This document shows, in pieces, positions 26,079 through 35,292 of a stretch of 41,072 nucleotides of DNA. Where the stretch lies: NCBI GenBank assembly GCA_031275395.1, contig JAISOU010000012.1, positions 1-41,072 on the forward strand. Direction: 5' to 3'. The position numbers and the translations under genes are program-made. Positions within the stretch are counted from its first letter, which is position 1. The number at the start of each line of letters is the position of its first letter. The notes beneath the pieces are model-generated. The model had not been told where the DNA came from, did not search any database, and saw nothing but the letters and a program-made list of their open reading frames with translations. Source of the stretch: Helicobacteraceae bacterium (GTDB taxonomy: Bacteria > Campylobacterota > Campylobacteria > Campylobacterales > SZUA-545).

Positions 26079-26493
26079 CGATCTCTTCCCATTCGGCAAG
26101 TAGCGACTCGGCTTTCGCAAGTAATAAGTTATACGCGATCGACGAGGGGATCGCTACGGCAAGCCCCGCCGCGGTCGCTTTAAGCGCGAGAGCCAAACCC
26201 GTCATAAGCGCCCCAGCGTCCAAGCCCGCCATATCGCTCGCAATGTCGATAAACGCGAACATAACGCCAAAAACGGTTCCTAATAAACCGACGTAAGGCG
26301 CGTTTGTAGCGATTGTGGCGATGATCGTTAGCCGTTTATTCAGCGCGATTTCAAAGCGCGTTCGACTTGTAAAATCGCCGATTTTAACGCCGTAGTAGAA
26401 AAATATTCGCTCGATCGCCGCCCACAGCGCGATCAATCCCATAACGCCCAAAACGCCAAACGCGATCCACTCTACAAGCTCTCTATCCATCAA
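26059..26493 (-). CDS. exbB: ExbB/TolQ-type proton channel subunit
   Basis: A 144-residue, short ExbB of the Campylobacterota kind. There is one N-terminal helix (about 10-32), a cytoplasmic loop and two helices with the conserved blocks GLLGTVFGVMFAF and ALKATAAGLAVAIPSSIAYN. It forms the pentameric channel around ExbD. The gene overlaps the M48 protease before it (11 bases) and exbD after it, so the three are translated from one message. Confidence 0.9.
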   Translation of the reverse strand: MMDRELVEWIAFGVLGVMGLIALWAAIERIFFYYGVKIGDFTSRTRFEIALNKRLTIIATIATNAPYVGLLGTVFGVMFAFIDIASDMAGLDAGALMTGLALALKATAAGLAVAIPSSIAYNLLLAKAESLLAEWEEIDASKTN

Positions 26494-27688
26494 TTCCTAG
26501 CCTCTCGATGCGCGTTAATATATTTGGGTGCGATTCGTTCCAAAGAGCGTATATAGGATATTTTCTTGGATAGGATCTATTTTCAATAACAAGTTTGATA
26601 AGCGCGCTTTTAAGATCGGCTTTATCGGTTAGCTTCGCCCCGTAGGCGTCTGCGGCAAACTCGGCGCGCCTGCTAAAAGCGTTAATAAACGGACGAGCAA
26701 AAAAGACGATCGGCTCTATAACGATTAGTAAAAACGCGAAAAGAATATAGATTTTTTGCGGCAGATTCAACGCTTCAAAAACGAGGTAGAAATATTCGTC
26801 GATAACTCCCAAAAACGCAAAGGCGCTAAACAAAACAATTCCAATTGCGCCAATACGTTTAAAAATATCTTTATGCTTAAAATGCCCAAGCTCGTGCCCC
26901 AAAACCGCCAATATCTCCCTTTCGCTTAGCTTCTCGATCAGCGTATCGTAAAGAGCCACGCGTTTTGTTTTGCCAAGTCCGGCAAAGTAAGCGTTTAGCC
27001 GCGCGTCGCGCTTAGCCGCGTCAATCTTAAAAACTCCTTTTGCGCTAAAGCCGGCTTGACCTAAAAGCATTTTAATCTTTTCTCCAAGCGGCGTATCGTC
27101 GATCGGCTCAAACCTGTTGAATAGCTTTGCAAAAAGCGGAAACAAAAGATTAACGGCGACAATAAAAAGCATAGAAAAAGTAAAGGCGTAAAGCCACCAA
27201 TATCCTTGAAAACTAAAATTATCCGGAATTGCAAAAGTAATTAAAAACGCTATAATAAAAACAATAGCTAATTGTTTAACAAAATCCGTAAAAAATAGCT
27301 TTCTTGTCGATCTATTAAAACCGAATTTTTGATCTATTCTAAAGGTTTCATAATAGCGAAAAGGCAGATGTAAAATCGAGTTAATTATTAAATAAAACGA
27401 GATAAAAAGCGCCGCTTTGAATCCGCTATCGTTAATTAGCGCGTCAAGCTGATTAAAGCCCCAAAAAACCCACAAAGCCAAACAAAATAGCGAGTAGATA
27501 CGCCCAACAATCCCCAACCGCAAACTTTCGATCTGATAATCCGCCGCCTTTAGCCAATCCTCGTCGGATAACAGCGCGGCTTTTTCTCCGCGCGTTCTTT
27601 TGACATAGCCAATTTGCGCGATCGTTATCGCCAGATCGACCGCGATATAGGTCGCGTAAAAGGCGACAAGTATCCAAACAAAACCCAA
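26483..27688 (-). CDS. Ste24-type M48 membrane zinc metalloprotease
   Basis: A 401-residue integral membrane protease. It has about seven predicted helices, the zinc motif HELGHFKHKD (about residue 265) and the third ligand region RRAEFAADAYG. Ste24/CAAX-type peptidases cleave prenylated proteins in eukaryotes; bacterial members such as HtpX and BepA act in envelope protein quality control. I chose the TTG at 27688, which has AAAGGGG five bases upstream; no ATG is available near the homology start. It heads the exbB-exbD operon, which may be simple convenience. Confidence 0.88.
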   Translation of the reverse strand: MGFVWILVAFYATYIAVDLAITIAQIGYVKRTRGEKAALLSDEDWLKAADYQIESLRLGIVGRIYSLFCLALWVFWGFNQLDALINDSGFKAALFISFYLIINSILHLPFRYYETFRIDQKFGFNRSTRKLFFTDFVKQLAIVFIIAFLITFAIPDNFSFQGYWWLYAFTFSMLFIVAVNLLFPLFAKLFNRFEPIDDTPLGEKIKMLLGQAGFSAKGVFKIDAAKRDARLNAYFAGLGKTKRVALYDTLIEKLSEREILAVLGHELGHFKHKDIFKRIGAIGIVLFSAFAFLGVIDEYFYLVFEALNLPQKIYILFAFLLIVIEPIVFFARPFINAFSRRAEFAADAYGAKLTDKADLKSALIKLVIENRSYPRKYPIYALWNESHPNILTRIERLGIDG

Positions 27689-27746
27689 AAGCGCCCCTTT
27701 TTAGTAAAATTAGAACCCATTTTATTATTTTAGAGCTTCGGCTTGA

Positions 27747-27752
27747 TACAAT
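27747..27752 (+). promoter_or_regulatory. Probable -10 box of the ABC-F operon
   Basis: TACAAT in the divergent spacer, giving a leader of about 55 bases before the ABC-F start. No good -35 box is visible. Confidence 0.4.
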
Positions 27753-27778
27753 GCGCCCGCAAAACGCTGGAATAAACG

Positions 27779-27802
27779 GACAAGTCGCGGGCGAGCTTGT
27801 CG
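27779..27802 (+). promoter_or_regulatory. Leader hairpin before the ABC-F gene
   Basis: GACAAG-N11-CTTGTC, with further pairing of GC-rich bases inside, lies just before the GGAGA ribosome site of the ATPase gene. A role in attenuation or ribosome-site exposure is possible, since ABC-F genes are often controlled through leaders, but there is no direct evidence. Confidence 0.3.
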
Positions 27803-27816
27803 AATAATGGAGAAAA

Positions 27817-29748
27817 ATGGCGCTGGTCGATCTTAAAGCGATCTCAAAACAATACGAAGCGCAAAAGATTTTGGACGCCGTTAATTTTGCGATCGACGAA
27901 CGCGAGCGCGTAGCGATCGTGGGCAGAAACGGAAGCGGAAAATCGACGCTTTTAAGGATTGTAGCGGGCATATTGGAAGCCGACGACGGCGAACGAATGA
28001 CGCAAAATAACTTGACGATAGAAACGCTTGATCAAAATCCCATTTTGGACGAAACTATAAGCGTAAAAAAAGCGATCGAAAACTCTCTAACTTATATTAT
28101 GCAACTCAAAGAGGAATATGTAAAACTAACGCAAAAAATATCGGAAGGTTTTGACGATAAAACAAACATTGATCGACTCGCGCAATTGGGTTCTAGGCTT
28201 GATTTTTTTAACGCTTGGGATATAAACGATCGAATCGAGCGGGTTTTAACGCAATTTAATCTTAAAGCGTTAGAAAACTCTCGGATCGGCGCGTTAAGCG
28301 GAGGCGAAAAGCGGCGCGTAGCGCTCGGCGCTTTGCTGTTAAAAAACCCCGATTTACTATTGCTTGACGAACCGACAAATCATTTAGACGTTTATATGGT
28401 TAGATTTTTAGAGGAGTTGATATTAGAAAGCAAAAGCGCGTTTTTGATTATCTCTCACGATCGCTATTTTATCGATAGGATCGCCACGCGTACGATCGAG
28501 ATAGAAAACGGGCGATTACGATCGTTTAACGGCGGTTACAATCTTTACTTAGAGCAAAAAGCGATTATGCTTGAATCTATGATGAAAAGCCACGAAACTT
28601 TGGTTAAACGGTTGCGATACGAACAAGAGTGGTTAAATCGCGGCGTTAAAGCGCGATTAAAACGCAATATGGGGCGAGTGGAACGCATTAAACAGATGAA
28701 GGAGGACGCAAAGAAAAATCCGTCGGCTATCCGCAAGGTTCGCTTGGAATTGGAGCGCGAGCAAAAGGCGTTTAATTGGGAGGAAAGCGTAAATCGCAGA
28801 AAAGCGTTATTTGAAATAGAAAATCTATCTATCGGGATCGAAAATAAACCTCTTATAAAAACATTAACCGCGCGTATATTACAGCAAGATAAAATTGCGA
28901 TCGTAGGCAAAAATGGAAGCGGAAAAACGACGCTTTTATTAACGCTTTTGGGACGACAAGATTCGCTTAACGGCAAAATTAAAATAGGTTGCGAATCGAT
29001 AGGCTATTTTGATCAGAACAGATCGTCGCTGGACGATAATAAAAATCTCTTAGAAACCTTCTGTCCAAACGGCGGCGATCGTATTAACGTTCGCGGGAGT
29101 AATATACACGTTTACGGTTATATGAAAAATTGGCTTTTTCCTAAAGAGTTTTTGGATAAAAAGATCGGCTCTTTAAGCGGCGGCGAAAAAAACCGCGTCG
29201 CTTTGGCGCTTTTATTTTCTAAGAAATATGACTGTTTGATTTTAGACGAACCCACAAACGATTTAGACATTCCGACGATCAATATATTAGAGGAGTATTT
29301 GCAAAGTTATCAGGGCGCGTTGCTATTTGTCAGCCACGATCGCTATTTTATTGATAAGATCGCCGCAAAATTATGGATTATTAAAGACGATCAAAGCATT
29401 AGCGAAGAGTTATGCAACTACTCCGATTATCTTGAAGACGAAGCGCTTTTTGAGGAAATTGATAAACTTGAATTAGCAAGCGATAAAGAAGCGTCAAAAA
29501 CCGAACGCAAACGATCGCAAAGCAAGTTTTCGTATAAAGAACAAAAGCTTTACGAAATCTTGCCGATCGAAATCGACGAATTAGAAAAAGAGATTAAACG
29601 GATAGAAAACGATATGATCGACGATCGCTATTCGCAAATAGAGCTTGTCGAATTAAATCAAAAGCTCGAAGGGTTAAAAACGTGTTTAGAAACGAAAATT
29701 GAAACCTATTTTGAACTAGAAGAGAGGAAAGAAAACTATGTATTTTAA
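27817..29748 (+). CDS. ABC-F family ATPase (Uup/Ettat-like)
   Basis: A 643-residue soluble protein with two ABC cassettes and no membrane domain. Cassette 1 has GRNGSGKST, LSGGEKRR and LLLLDEPTNHLD. Cassette 2 has GKNGSGKTT, LSGGEKNR and CLILDEPTNDLD. A charged linker between them (about 240-330) is the P-site tRNA interaction motif region. A C-terminal coiled coil (about 580-640) is typical of Uup. ABC-F proteins bind the ribosomal E site and rescue stalled or drug-bound ribosomes. The start has GGAGA five bases upstream. It overlaps psd by 11 bases. Confidence 0.92.
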   Translation: MALVDLKAISKQYEAQKILDAVNFAIDERERVAIVGRNGSGKSTLLRIVAGILEADDGERMTQNNLTIETLDQNPILDETISVKKAIENSLTYIMQLKEEYVKLTQKISEGFDDKTNIDRLAQLGSRLDFFNAWDINDRIERVLTQFNLKALENSRIGALSGGEKRRVALGALLLKNPDLLLLDEPTNHLDVYMVRFLEELILESKSAFLIISHDRYFIDRIATRTIEIENGRLRSFNGGYNLYLEQKAIMLESMMKSHETLVKRLRYEQEWLNRGVKARLKRNMGRVERIKQMKEDAKKNPSAIRKVRLELEREQKAFNWEESVNRRKALFEIENLSIGIENKPLIKTLTARILQQDKIAIVGKNGSGKTTLLLTLLGRQDSLNGKIKIGCESIGYFDQNRSSLDDNKNLLETFCPNGGDRINVRGSNIHVYGYMKNWLFPKEFLDKKIGSLSGGEKNRVALALLFSKKYDCLILDEPTNDLDIPTINILEEYLQSYQGALLFVSHDRYFIDKIAAKLWIIKDDQSISEELCNYSDYLEDEALFEEIDKLELASDKEASKTERKRSQSKFSYKEQKLYEILPIEIDELEKEIKRIENDMIDDRYSQIELVELNQKLEGLKTCLETKIETYFELEERKENYVF

Positions 29749-30562
29749 GTACATTAGTAGCGGTATATCGCGTCTATTTGGGCGTTTTGCTTCCAAAGCG
29801 CATAATAAAAGGATTCAGAGATTTATTAACGGCGTATATGTTAAAGCGCTTCGCATAGATATGGGCGAATTTGAAGCGCCGCGCGCCTATCCTACTCTTA
29901 ACGCGCTTTTTACCCGCGCCCTTAAAGCCCCGCGCAATATGCCAGACGATCAAAACGCCGTAATCTCGCCGTGCGATTCGCTTATTACTCAAGCGGGAGC
30001 AATCGAAAACAATACGCTTTTTCAGATCAAAGGTATGCCATATTCTCTTTGCGAGCTTCTGCCCTATATTAGCAAAGAAAATCTGACGCCTTTTGAAGGC
30101 GGATATTACGCCAATTTCTATCTATCTCCCCGCGATTATCATCGCTACCACGCGCCAATTGCGTTAAAACTAACAACATTAACGCATATACCGGGTAAAC
30201 TTTTTCCTGTTAATATGCCATTTTTGCGACATAAAGTAAACCTTTTTTGCGGAAACGAACGCGCCATATTAGAAGGAATAGATATTAACGATAAAAGATG
30301 GATTTTAGTTTTTGTAGGCGCTCTAAACGTAGGTAAAATGCGCTTTGCGTTTAAGGAGAGTTTTCAGACGAATATAAACGCTATGGTTATTAAAGAGTTT
30401 AATATAGACCTTAGCGTTAAACGCGGCGATCTGCTAGGTTGGTTTGAAATGGGATCGACGGTCGTTTCAATTAGCCAAAAAGGGGCGGCGCAATTTACGA
30501 TAGAGTCAAACAGAAAAATTAGGTTTGGCGATTCAATCGGTAAGCTAGAGAAAAAGCTATGA
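29738..30562 (+). CDS. psd: Phosphatidylserine decarboxylase proenzyme
   Basis: A 274-residue enzyme that makes phosphatidylethanolamine at the inner membrane. The self-cleavage site that creates the pyruvoyl group is FEMGSTVV near the C-terminus (Ser near 243). The catalytic and binding blocks SPCDS, YLSPRDYHRYHAP and GKLFPVN are all present, and the length suits the short proteobacterial type. It overlaps the ABC-F gene before it and the acyltransferase remnant after it (four bases). Confidence 0.95.
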   Translation: MYFKYISSGISRLFGRFASKAHNKRIQRFINGVYVKALRIDMGEFEAPRAYPTLNALFTRALKAPRNMPDDQNAVISPCDSLITQAGAIENNTLFQIKGMPYSLCELLPYISKENLTPFEGGYYANFYLSPRDYHRYHAPIALKLTTLTHIPGKLFPVNMPFLRHKVNLFCGNERAILEGIDINDKRWILVFVGALNVGKMRFAFKESFQTNINAMVIKEFNIDLSVKRGDLLGWFEMGSTVVSISQKGAAQFTIESNRKIRFGDSIGKLEKKL

Positions 30563-30762
30563 ATTCGACACACTATCGCTCAGAGATTGACGGGTTAAGA
30601 GCTTTCGCCGTTAATGCGCGATCGTATATATGTTTTTGCGTAGAAGAAAAGCGTTCTATAAAAAATACGATTGACGTTGATTTTGTAAAGCTCAACGCGA
30701 TGACGAAAACGGCTATTGATAAGGTATATGTCAAAGCGATCAACGCGCAAAAGCGAGCTTAG
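30559..30762 (+). pseudogene. Remnant of an OafA-type acyltransferase N-terminus
   Basis: The first 18 residues (HYRSEIDGLRAFAV) match the start of acyltransferase family 3 proteins, which O-acetylate surface polysaccharides from the inner membrane. The rest of a roughly 350-650-residue protein is missing, and the following 50 residues have no similarity to it. The ATG overlaps the psd stop by four bases, so the message still translates it. It is a deletion remnant rather than a working gene, though a new 67-residue peptide is conceivable. Confidence 0.6.
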
Positions 30763-30785
30763 CGCAAAGTGGCTAGAATTGCGGC

Positions 30786-31580
30786 GTGAAAATTAAAATA
30801 ATCGTTTGCTTGGCGTTGGGCGCGGCGTTTGTAACGCTTGTTTTTACGGGATATAGCGATCCGTTCGCGTTTAACAAAAGCGAGATTTTGTTAAGTCCTA
30901 GCGCGTCGCACTGGTTTGGCACCGATCGTTTAGGACGCGATCTTTTTAGCCGCGTCGTCGCGGGGGCGAAAAACTCGCTAACGATCGGCGTTTTAAGCGC
31001 GGCGATCTCAAGTTTTATCGGTTTGATGATCGGTATAACCGCAGGCTATTTTAGAGGCGTCGTCGATAAAGCAGTTGTCGTAACAATCGATCTATTTCTA
31101 ACCTTTCCTACCTTCTTTTTATTATTAATCTTAGTTAGCTATATGGACGCGAATCTATTTCTGCTGATACTTGTTATATCGATCACGGGCTGGATGGGAA
31201 CGGCAAGAATGATCCGAAGCGAAGCCTTTTCGATTGGAAGCAAGGCTTTTATTAAGATATTAAAAATCGCTAACGCGCCGCTATGGAAAATTATATTTAA
31301 GTATTACGCGCCGCTTTTAGCCCCGATTTTTTTAATCGCTTTTACGTTTGGAACAAGCGGAGCGATTTTAGCCGAAAGCGCGTTAAGTTTTCTAGGACTT
31401 GGCATTGCGCCGCCAGATATGAGTTGGGGTAGCTTATTAGCCGAAGGCAAGGCGCTAATCGACGTGGCGTGGTGGGTTAGCTTTTTCCCCGGTTTGTTTA
31501 TTTTTATTGTAACTTTTGCCCTTTTGACTTTCAGCGATTATCTGCAAAAAAGGCTCAACGCTCGTGAAACGTTACCTTGA
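30786..31580 (+). CDS. Dipeptide/oligopeptide ABC transporter permease (DppC/OppC type), orphan
   Basis: A 264-residue inner membrane protein with the family blocks HWFGTDRLGRDLFSRVVAGAKNSL near residue 42 and the EAA loop (SALSFLGLGIAPPDMSWGSLL). About six helices are predicted. Peptide or nickel importers also need a second permease (DppB), a binding protein and ATPases; none is adjacent, so partners must lie elsewhere. It starts at GTG 30786. The next gene overlaps its end by 17 bases. Confidence 0.88.
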   Translation: MKIKIIVCLALGAAFVTLVFTGYSDPFAFNKSEILLSPSASHWFGTDRLGRDLFSRVVAGAKNSLTIGVLSAAISSFIGLMIGITAGYFRGVVDKAVVVTIDLFLTFPTFFLLLILVSYMDANLFLLILVISITGWMGTARMIRSEAFSIGSKAFIKILKIANAPLWKIIFKYYAPLLAPIFLIAFTFGTSGAILAESALSFLGLGIAPPDMSWGSLLAEGKALIDVAWWVSFFPGLFIFIVTFALLTFSDYLQKRLNARETLP

Positions 31581-32292
31581 TAGTTTGCTTGCGGAATGCA
31601 AGCTAGACGAGAACAATCTTGATCCCCTTTTGATCGCTCGCGATCTACCCGACGACGCGGCGCTAATTTGCGCTTTGTTTGCTTACGGCAACGTAAAGGC
31701 GATGATCAAGTTTCTACGATCGCTTGATTTTAGCCTGCTTGATTGCGATGAAAACGCTATTAAAGAAAAATTGACCGATCGTTATTACCGATTTCAAAGC
31801 GTTGAGGATACGCAAAATATATTTATCGCTTTTGCAAAAATGCGCAAAGAAAAAATTATCTTGGAAGAGCGCTTTTGCGAAGCGTATAATAAAAACGGTT
31901 TTTTATTTGCGCTTTCAAATATGATCGCGCTTCTGCAAAGTTATATTACTTCGCAAACGCATGGCATAGATTTTTTATTATCGAAGCCGTTTGATTATCA
32001 GAATCCAAAAGGGGTTAGCGCCCTTAAACGTTATCTTATGTTTTTGCGCTGGGTCGTTCGTAAAGAGTTTCCCGATCTTGGGCGTTGGCGCGGCGTAAAA
32101 ACGGGCGATCTCTTAATTCCGCTCGATACGCATAGCTTTGCGCAGGCAAGCAAATTGGGGCTGCTCAAACGCAAAAGCGCCGATTTGTTAGCCTCGATCG
32201 AATTAACGCAAAAATTAAAAGAGTTTGACCAAAGCGATCCCGTAAAATATGATTTTGCTCTTTATCGCTTGGGACAAAACGCGCGATCTTAA
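31564..32292 (+). CDS. TIGR02757/DUF2400 family protein
   Basis: A 242-residue, helical, cytoplasmic protein. The motifs RWRGVKTGDLLIPLDTH and DPVKYDFALYRLGQ are diagnostic of TIGR02757, a widespread family of unknown function. Its fold is expected to resemble helix-hairpin-helix DNA glycosylases, which is inference here. GTG at 31564 overlaps the permease gene by 17 bases. It converges with a glycosyltransferase gene 25 bases away. Confidence 0.82.
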   Translation: MKRYLDSLLAECKLDENNLDPLLIARDLPDDAALICALFAYGNVKAMIKFLRSLDFSLLDCDENAIKEKLTDRYYRFQSVEDTQNIFIAFAKMRKEKIILEERFCEAYNKNGFLFALSNMIALLQSYITSQTHGIDFLLSKPFDYQNPKGVSALKRYLMFLRWVVRKEFPDLGRWRGVKTGDLLIPLDTHSFAQASKLGLLKRKSADLLASIELTQKLKEFDQSDPVKYDFALYRLGQNARS

Positions 32293-32297
32293 ACAGG

Positions 32298-32329
32298 TTT
32301 GACTTTTACGCATAATCTCATAAGTCAAA
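32298..32329. terminator. Inverted repeat between converging genes
   Basis: TTTGACTT-N16-AAGTCAAA spans the short gap and the end of the minus-strand gene. It could be a bidirectional terminator, with weak A/T flanks. Confidence 0.3.
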
Positions 32330-33610
32330 ACGTTCTAAGCCCTCGTCGTCCGCTTTGTCGATATTTACGCTTTCTTCTGTCTTGTTGGCGTCTTGTTTAA
32401 CGCTAAGATAAAAAACGGCGGCGCGAACTCCTAAAACAAAAAACTCTATCGCGTCCACCTCTTTTTCTTCGGGCGGTTTTACTAACGATATAACGTAATC
32501 GTCGCCGCTTTCAATTCCATAAAAGCGCAATCTAATCGCAAGATTTTTTGAAGAACATTCCGCCGCGTTTATGCCGCGTTCTTTTAGTATTTGCGCAAGC
32601 TCCTCCGCGAAGTGATAATTACGCGCGAAATGTTTGCCTGAACCACTCGTTAGCGCATAGAGAGGTTTATGAATAAAACTTAACGCCAAAATAAACAGAA
32701 GCGAAACAATTATTATCGATGCAAGCGTAATATGCGCTTTACGAAATTGCGGCAATCTAATACGCAACGAATTCATAAAAGCGTCTATCAACAACGGCGC
32801 GCAGAACGCCGCAAAGGGCGCGTAATCTTCGACCGGCAGATTTTGGCGCAAACTCAAAACGATAGAGAGCGCAAAAGGCGTGGCGCAAACAAACCATAGT
32901 AAAGGAAGTTTTTCCGAACGCTTGAAAATACCCCAATATAGCGCATAGATAAAATATCCAAAAACTAACGGGGAAAAGATTGCGCCGTATAGTCCGAAAA
33001 TATCTAAAAAATATCCTTTGGGTTTGCCGCCAAGCTCAAAGCCGTAAAGCGCGTATGAAACGAGGATAAAAATTAATAGCAAAGCCGCGATAAGAAAACG
33101 CTTTTGATAAAGATAATAGCAGATCGCGGCAAAGATTAAGGCGATAAAAAGATTGTCGGCTAAAGCCGCTAAAAAAAGAATGGCTATAGCCAGAGGTTCG
33201 CAACGATCGTTAAGCCATAGATAAATTAGCGCAACGCCCATTGCAAAAGGCGCTAAACTTACCAGAATTGCCGCGCTATTAACCCCCGGTAATAAAGCGA
33301 AAAGAAGCGCGGAAAAAAAAGCGTCGATCGGACGCGCGGATCGACGCGCTATTATATAGATCATCGCCGTATTAAATAGGTGCATAAGAATAAACGGAGC
33401 GCGAATAGCGAAATTGTTTTGCCCAAATAGCGAAACGCTAAAACGCAATAGATCCCCCAGCGCTCCCGAATCGTTAAAAAATAGTTTCGCTTCGCTCGCG
33501 CTAAGCCCAAGCGAAGGCGCGTAAAGAAAAAGAAGCGTTCCGTCAAGCGCCAAAAAGAGCGCAAGGGCTTTTTTAGAGGCTAAGAAACGCGCCAAGAATC
33601 TCGCGTCCAT
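32318..33610 (-). CDS. Multi-pass membrane glycosyltransferase (GT39/ArnT-like)
   Basis: A 430-residue protein with about ten predicted membrane helices and a first periplasmic loop carrying acidic residues (SASEAKLFFNDSGALGDLL). This is the layout of polyprenyl-phosphate-sugar-dependent GT-C transferases such as ArnT and PMT. The C-terminal 100 residues form a soluble domain. Donor and acceptor are unknown. Its ATG overlaps the end of trpG/pabA by 38 bases. Confidence 0.65.
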   Translation of the reverse strand: MDARFLARFLASKKALALFLALDGTLLFLYAPSLGLSASEAKLFFNDSGALGDLLRFSVSLFGQNNFAIRAPFILMHLFNTAMIYIIARRSARPIDAFFSALLFALLPGVNSAAILVSLAPFAMGVALIYLWLNDRCEPLAIAILFLAALADNLFIALIFAAICYYLYQKRFLIAALLLIFILVSYALYGFELGGKPKGYFLDIFGLYGAIFSPLVFGYFIYALYWGIFKRSEKLPLLWFVCATPFALSIVLSLRQNLPVEDYAPFAAFCAPLLIDAFMNSLRIRLPQFRKAHITLASIIIVSLLFILALSFIHKPLYALTSGSGKHFARNYHFAEELAQILKERGINAAECSSKNLAIRLRFYGIESGDDYVISLVKPPEEKEVDAIEFFVLGVRAAVFYLSVKQDANKTEESVNIDKADDEGLERFDL

Positions 33611-34142
33611 GCTCGCTCATAACGCTTTCTGGGTGGAATTGAACGCCGTAAATAGGGCGATCTTTGATTTCAATTGCCATAATTTCGCCGTCCGCGCTTA
33701 GCGCCGTAACGACGATATTTTCGTTAATCGTTTCGCGTTCGATCGCAAGAGAGTGATAGCGCGTAGCGTTAAACTCGCTTGGGACGCCTTTAAATATAGC
33801 GCTATGAGGTTTGATCACGCCGATTTTATCGACTTTACCGTGCATCAGTTTTTTGGCGCGAATAACTTTGCCGCCAAATGCCTGCCCGATCGCCTGATGT
33901 CCAAGGCATACGCCAAAAATCGGCGTTTTGTCTTTGAAAAAGTCGATTGCCTCTAGCGTTACGCCCGCTTCGTTCGGGCTGCTTGGGCCTGGAGAGAGTA
34001 TAAGTTTTTCGGGCTTTAGGGCGGCGATCTCTTTGACGCTTAACTCGTTGTTTCTGATAACTTTAACGTTCGCGCCAAGCTCCCAGCAGTATTGCGCGAT
34101 ATTGTAGGTGAAGCTGTCGTAATTGTCGATCAGTACAATCAC
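33573..34142 (-). CDS. trpG/pabA: Glutamine amidotransferase of anthranilate/aminodeoxychorismate synthase
   Basis: A 189-residue class I glutamine amidotransferase: nucleophile Cys in GVCLGHQAIGQ (about 79) and the His-Glu pair in FHPES. It supplies ammonia to the chorismate-using partner for tryptophan or folate synthesis. It is not next to trpE or other trp genes, so a PabA or dual role is plausible. The start is GTG at 34142 with AAAGGAT upstream. It lies three bases after fxsA. Confidence 0.9.
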   Translation of the reverse strand: MIVLIDNYDSFTYNIAQYCWELGANVKVIRNNELSVKEIAALKPEKLILSPGPSSPNEAGVTLEAIDFFKDKTPIFGVCLGHQAIGQAFGGKVIRAKKLMHGKVDKIGVIKPHSAIFKGVPSEFNATRYHSLAIERETINENIVVTALSADGEIMAIEIKDRPIYGVQFHPESVMSEHGREILGAFLSL

Positions 34143-34145
34143 AAT

Positions 34146-34526
34146 CTATCCTTTATCTTTAACGACTTCAACGTCTATTATATCGTCGTCTAGCGGCGGC
34201 TTATAACATTTTGCCGTAACGATCGACGCCGCGAGCAAAACCAAGCCCGCCGCGTCGCCTAAAAATCCGGGCAGTATAAGCAAAAACGCGCCAATTATTC
34301 TCATGATAAACGCGCGAGATAAAACGTCGGAGGAAAGCCATTTTTGCATAACCAGCCAAAGACTATCTCCCCTAAACGCCGAAGGCATATATATAACGAC
34401 CAAGAATCCTAAGATCGCGCTTAATATTATTTCCAAGAAAACGCCAAAAACTCCGATAGCTGAAGCCAAAGGTACGCTAAGAGCAATTTCCGCAAAAAGA
34501 TAAAGCGCAAAAAGTATTATTTTCAT
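34146..34526 (-). CDS. fxsA: FxsA family membrane protein
   Basis: A 126-residue protein with three or four membrane helices and the conserved block LLILPGFLGDAAGLVLL. E. coli FxsA affects exclusion of phage T7 by the F plasmid; the normal role is unknown. It is tightly packed between murI and trpG/pabA on the minus strand. Confidence 0.85.
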   Translation of the reverse strand: MKIILFALYLFAEIALSVPLASAIGVFGVFLEIILSAILGFLVVIYMPSAFRGDSLWLVMQKWLSSDVLSRAFIMRIIGAFLLILPGFLGDAAGLVLLAASIVTAKCYKPPLDDDIIDVEVVKDKG

Positions 34527-34548
34527 CGCAAAAACCTCTTAGATTTGG

Positions 34549-35292
34549 TTAAGGCAGATTTAGCCATTGCGAGGCGACCTCTTTTAGATGATTAACGTTT
34601 TCGCTGGCAAAAAGCCGCAGTTTTGTTTCGCCTTTTATCGGTGCTAATACGCCCTGTTTTTCTATCCACTCTACAATCGCGTCGCCGCTATGAACTAATT
34701 TCGCGTTATTAAACCAATTCGCAAGCGAACCGCTTATCATCGGATAGTGGGTACAGCCCATAATTACCGCGTCAAATCCGTCCAATTTGCCAAAGTAGTA
34801 CTTAAATACTTCGTCGACGATCGCGCCTTCAAAAATTTTCTCCTCTACGAGCGGGACTAGAAGCGGTGTAGCGATCGCGGTAACGTTTTTATAACCTTCG
34901 CTAAATAATAAACGCTGATAGCTATCGGAGTTTATCGTAGCTTTCGTCCCGATCACAAGAACGCGATCATTTTTATCTACCCCGCTATTTTTTAGCGCCA
35001 ACACCCCCGGTTCAATCACTCCCAAAACGGGAAAACGCGCCGTTTTTTTAAGCTCTTCAAGCGCGTATGAACTAGCGGTATTACACGCGACGATCAAAAT
35101 ATCCGCGTCAAAATTATTCACAAACTCCAACGCCTCCAATGAATAGCGAATAATGGTGTTTGGATCTTTGCTTCCGTAGGGAACGCGAGCCAAATCGCCA
35201 TAGTAGATAATCTCGTCGAAGAGCCTTCTTGCAAGCAAGGATTTAACGACGCTTAAACCGCCTATTCCGCTATCAAAAACAGCCGCTTTCAT
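34549..35292 (-). CDS. murI: Glutamate racemase
   Basis: A 247-residue enzyme that makes D-glutamate for peptidoglycan. FDSGIGGLSV at the N-terminus and the two catalytic cysteines in ACNTAS (about 70) and GCTHYP (about 180) are present, and the length is normal. It overlaps the MscS-type gene by four bases. Confidence 0.95.
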   Translation of the reverse strand: MKAAVFDSGIGGLSVVKSLLARRLFDEIIYYGDLARVPYGSKDPNTIIRYSLEALEFVNNFDADILIVACNTASSYALEELKKTARFPVLGVIEPGVLALKNSGVDKNDRVLVIGTKATINSDSYQRLLFSEGYKNVTAIATPLLVPLVEEKIFEGAIVDEVFKYYFGKLDGFDAVIMGCTHYPMISGSLANWFNNAKLVHSGDAIVEWIEKQGVLAPIKGETKLRLFASENVNHLKEVASQWLNLP

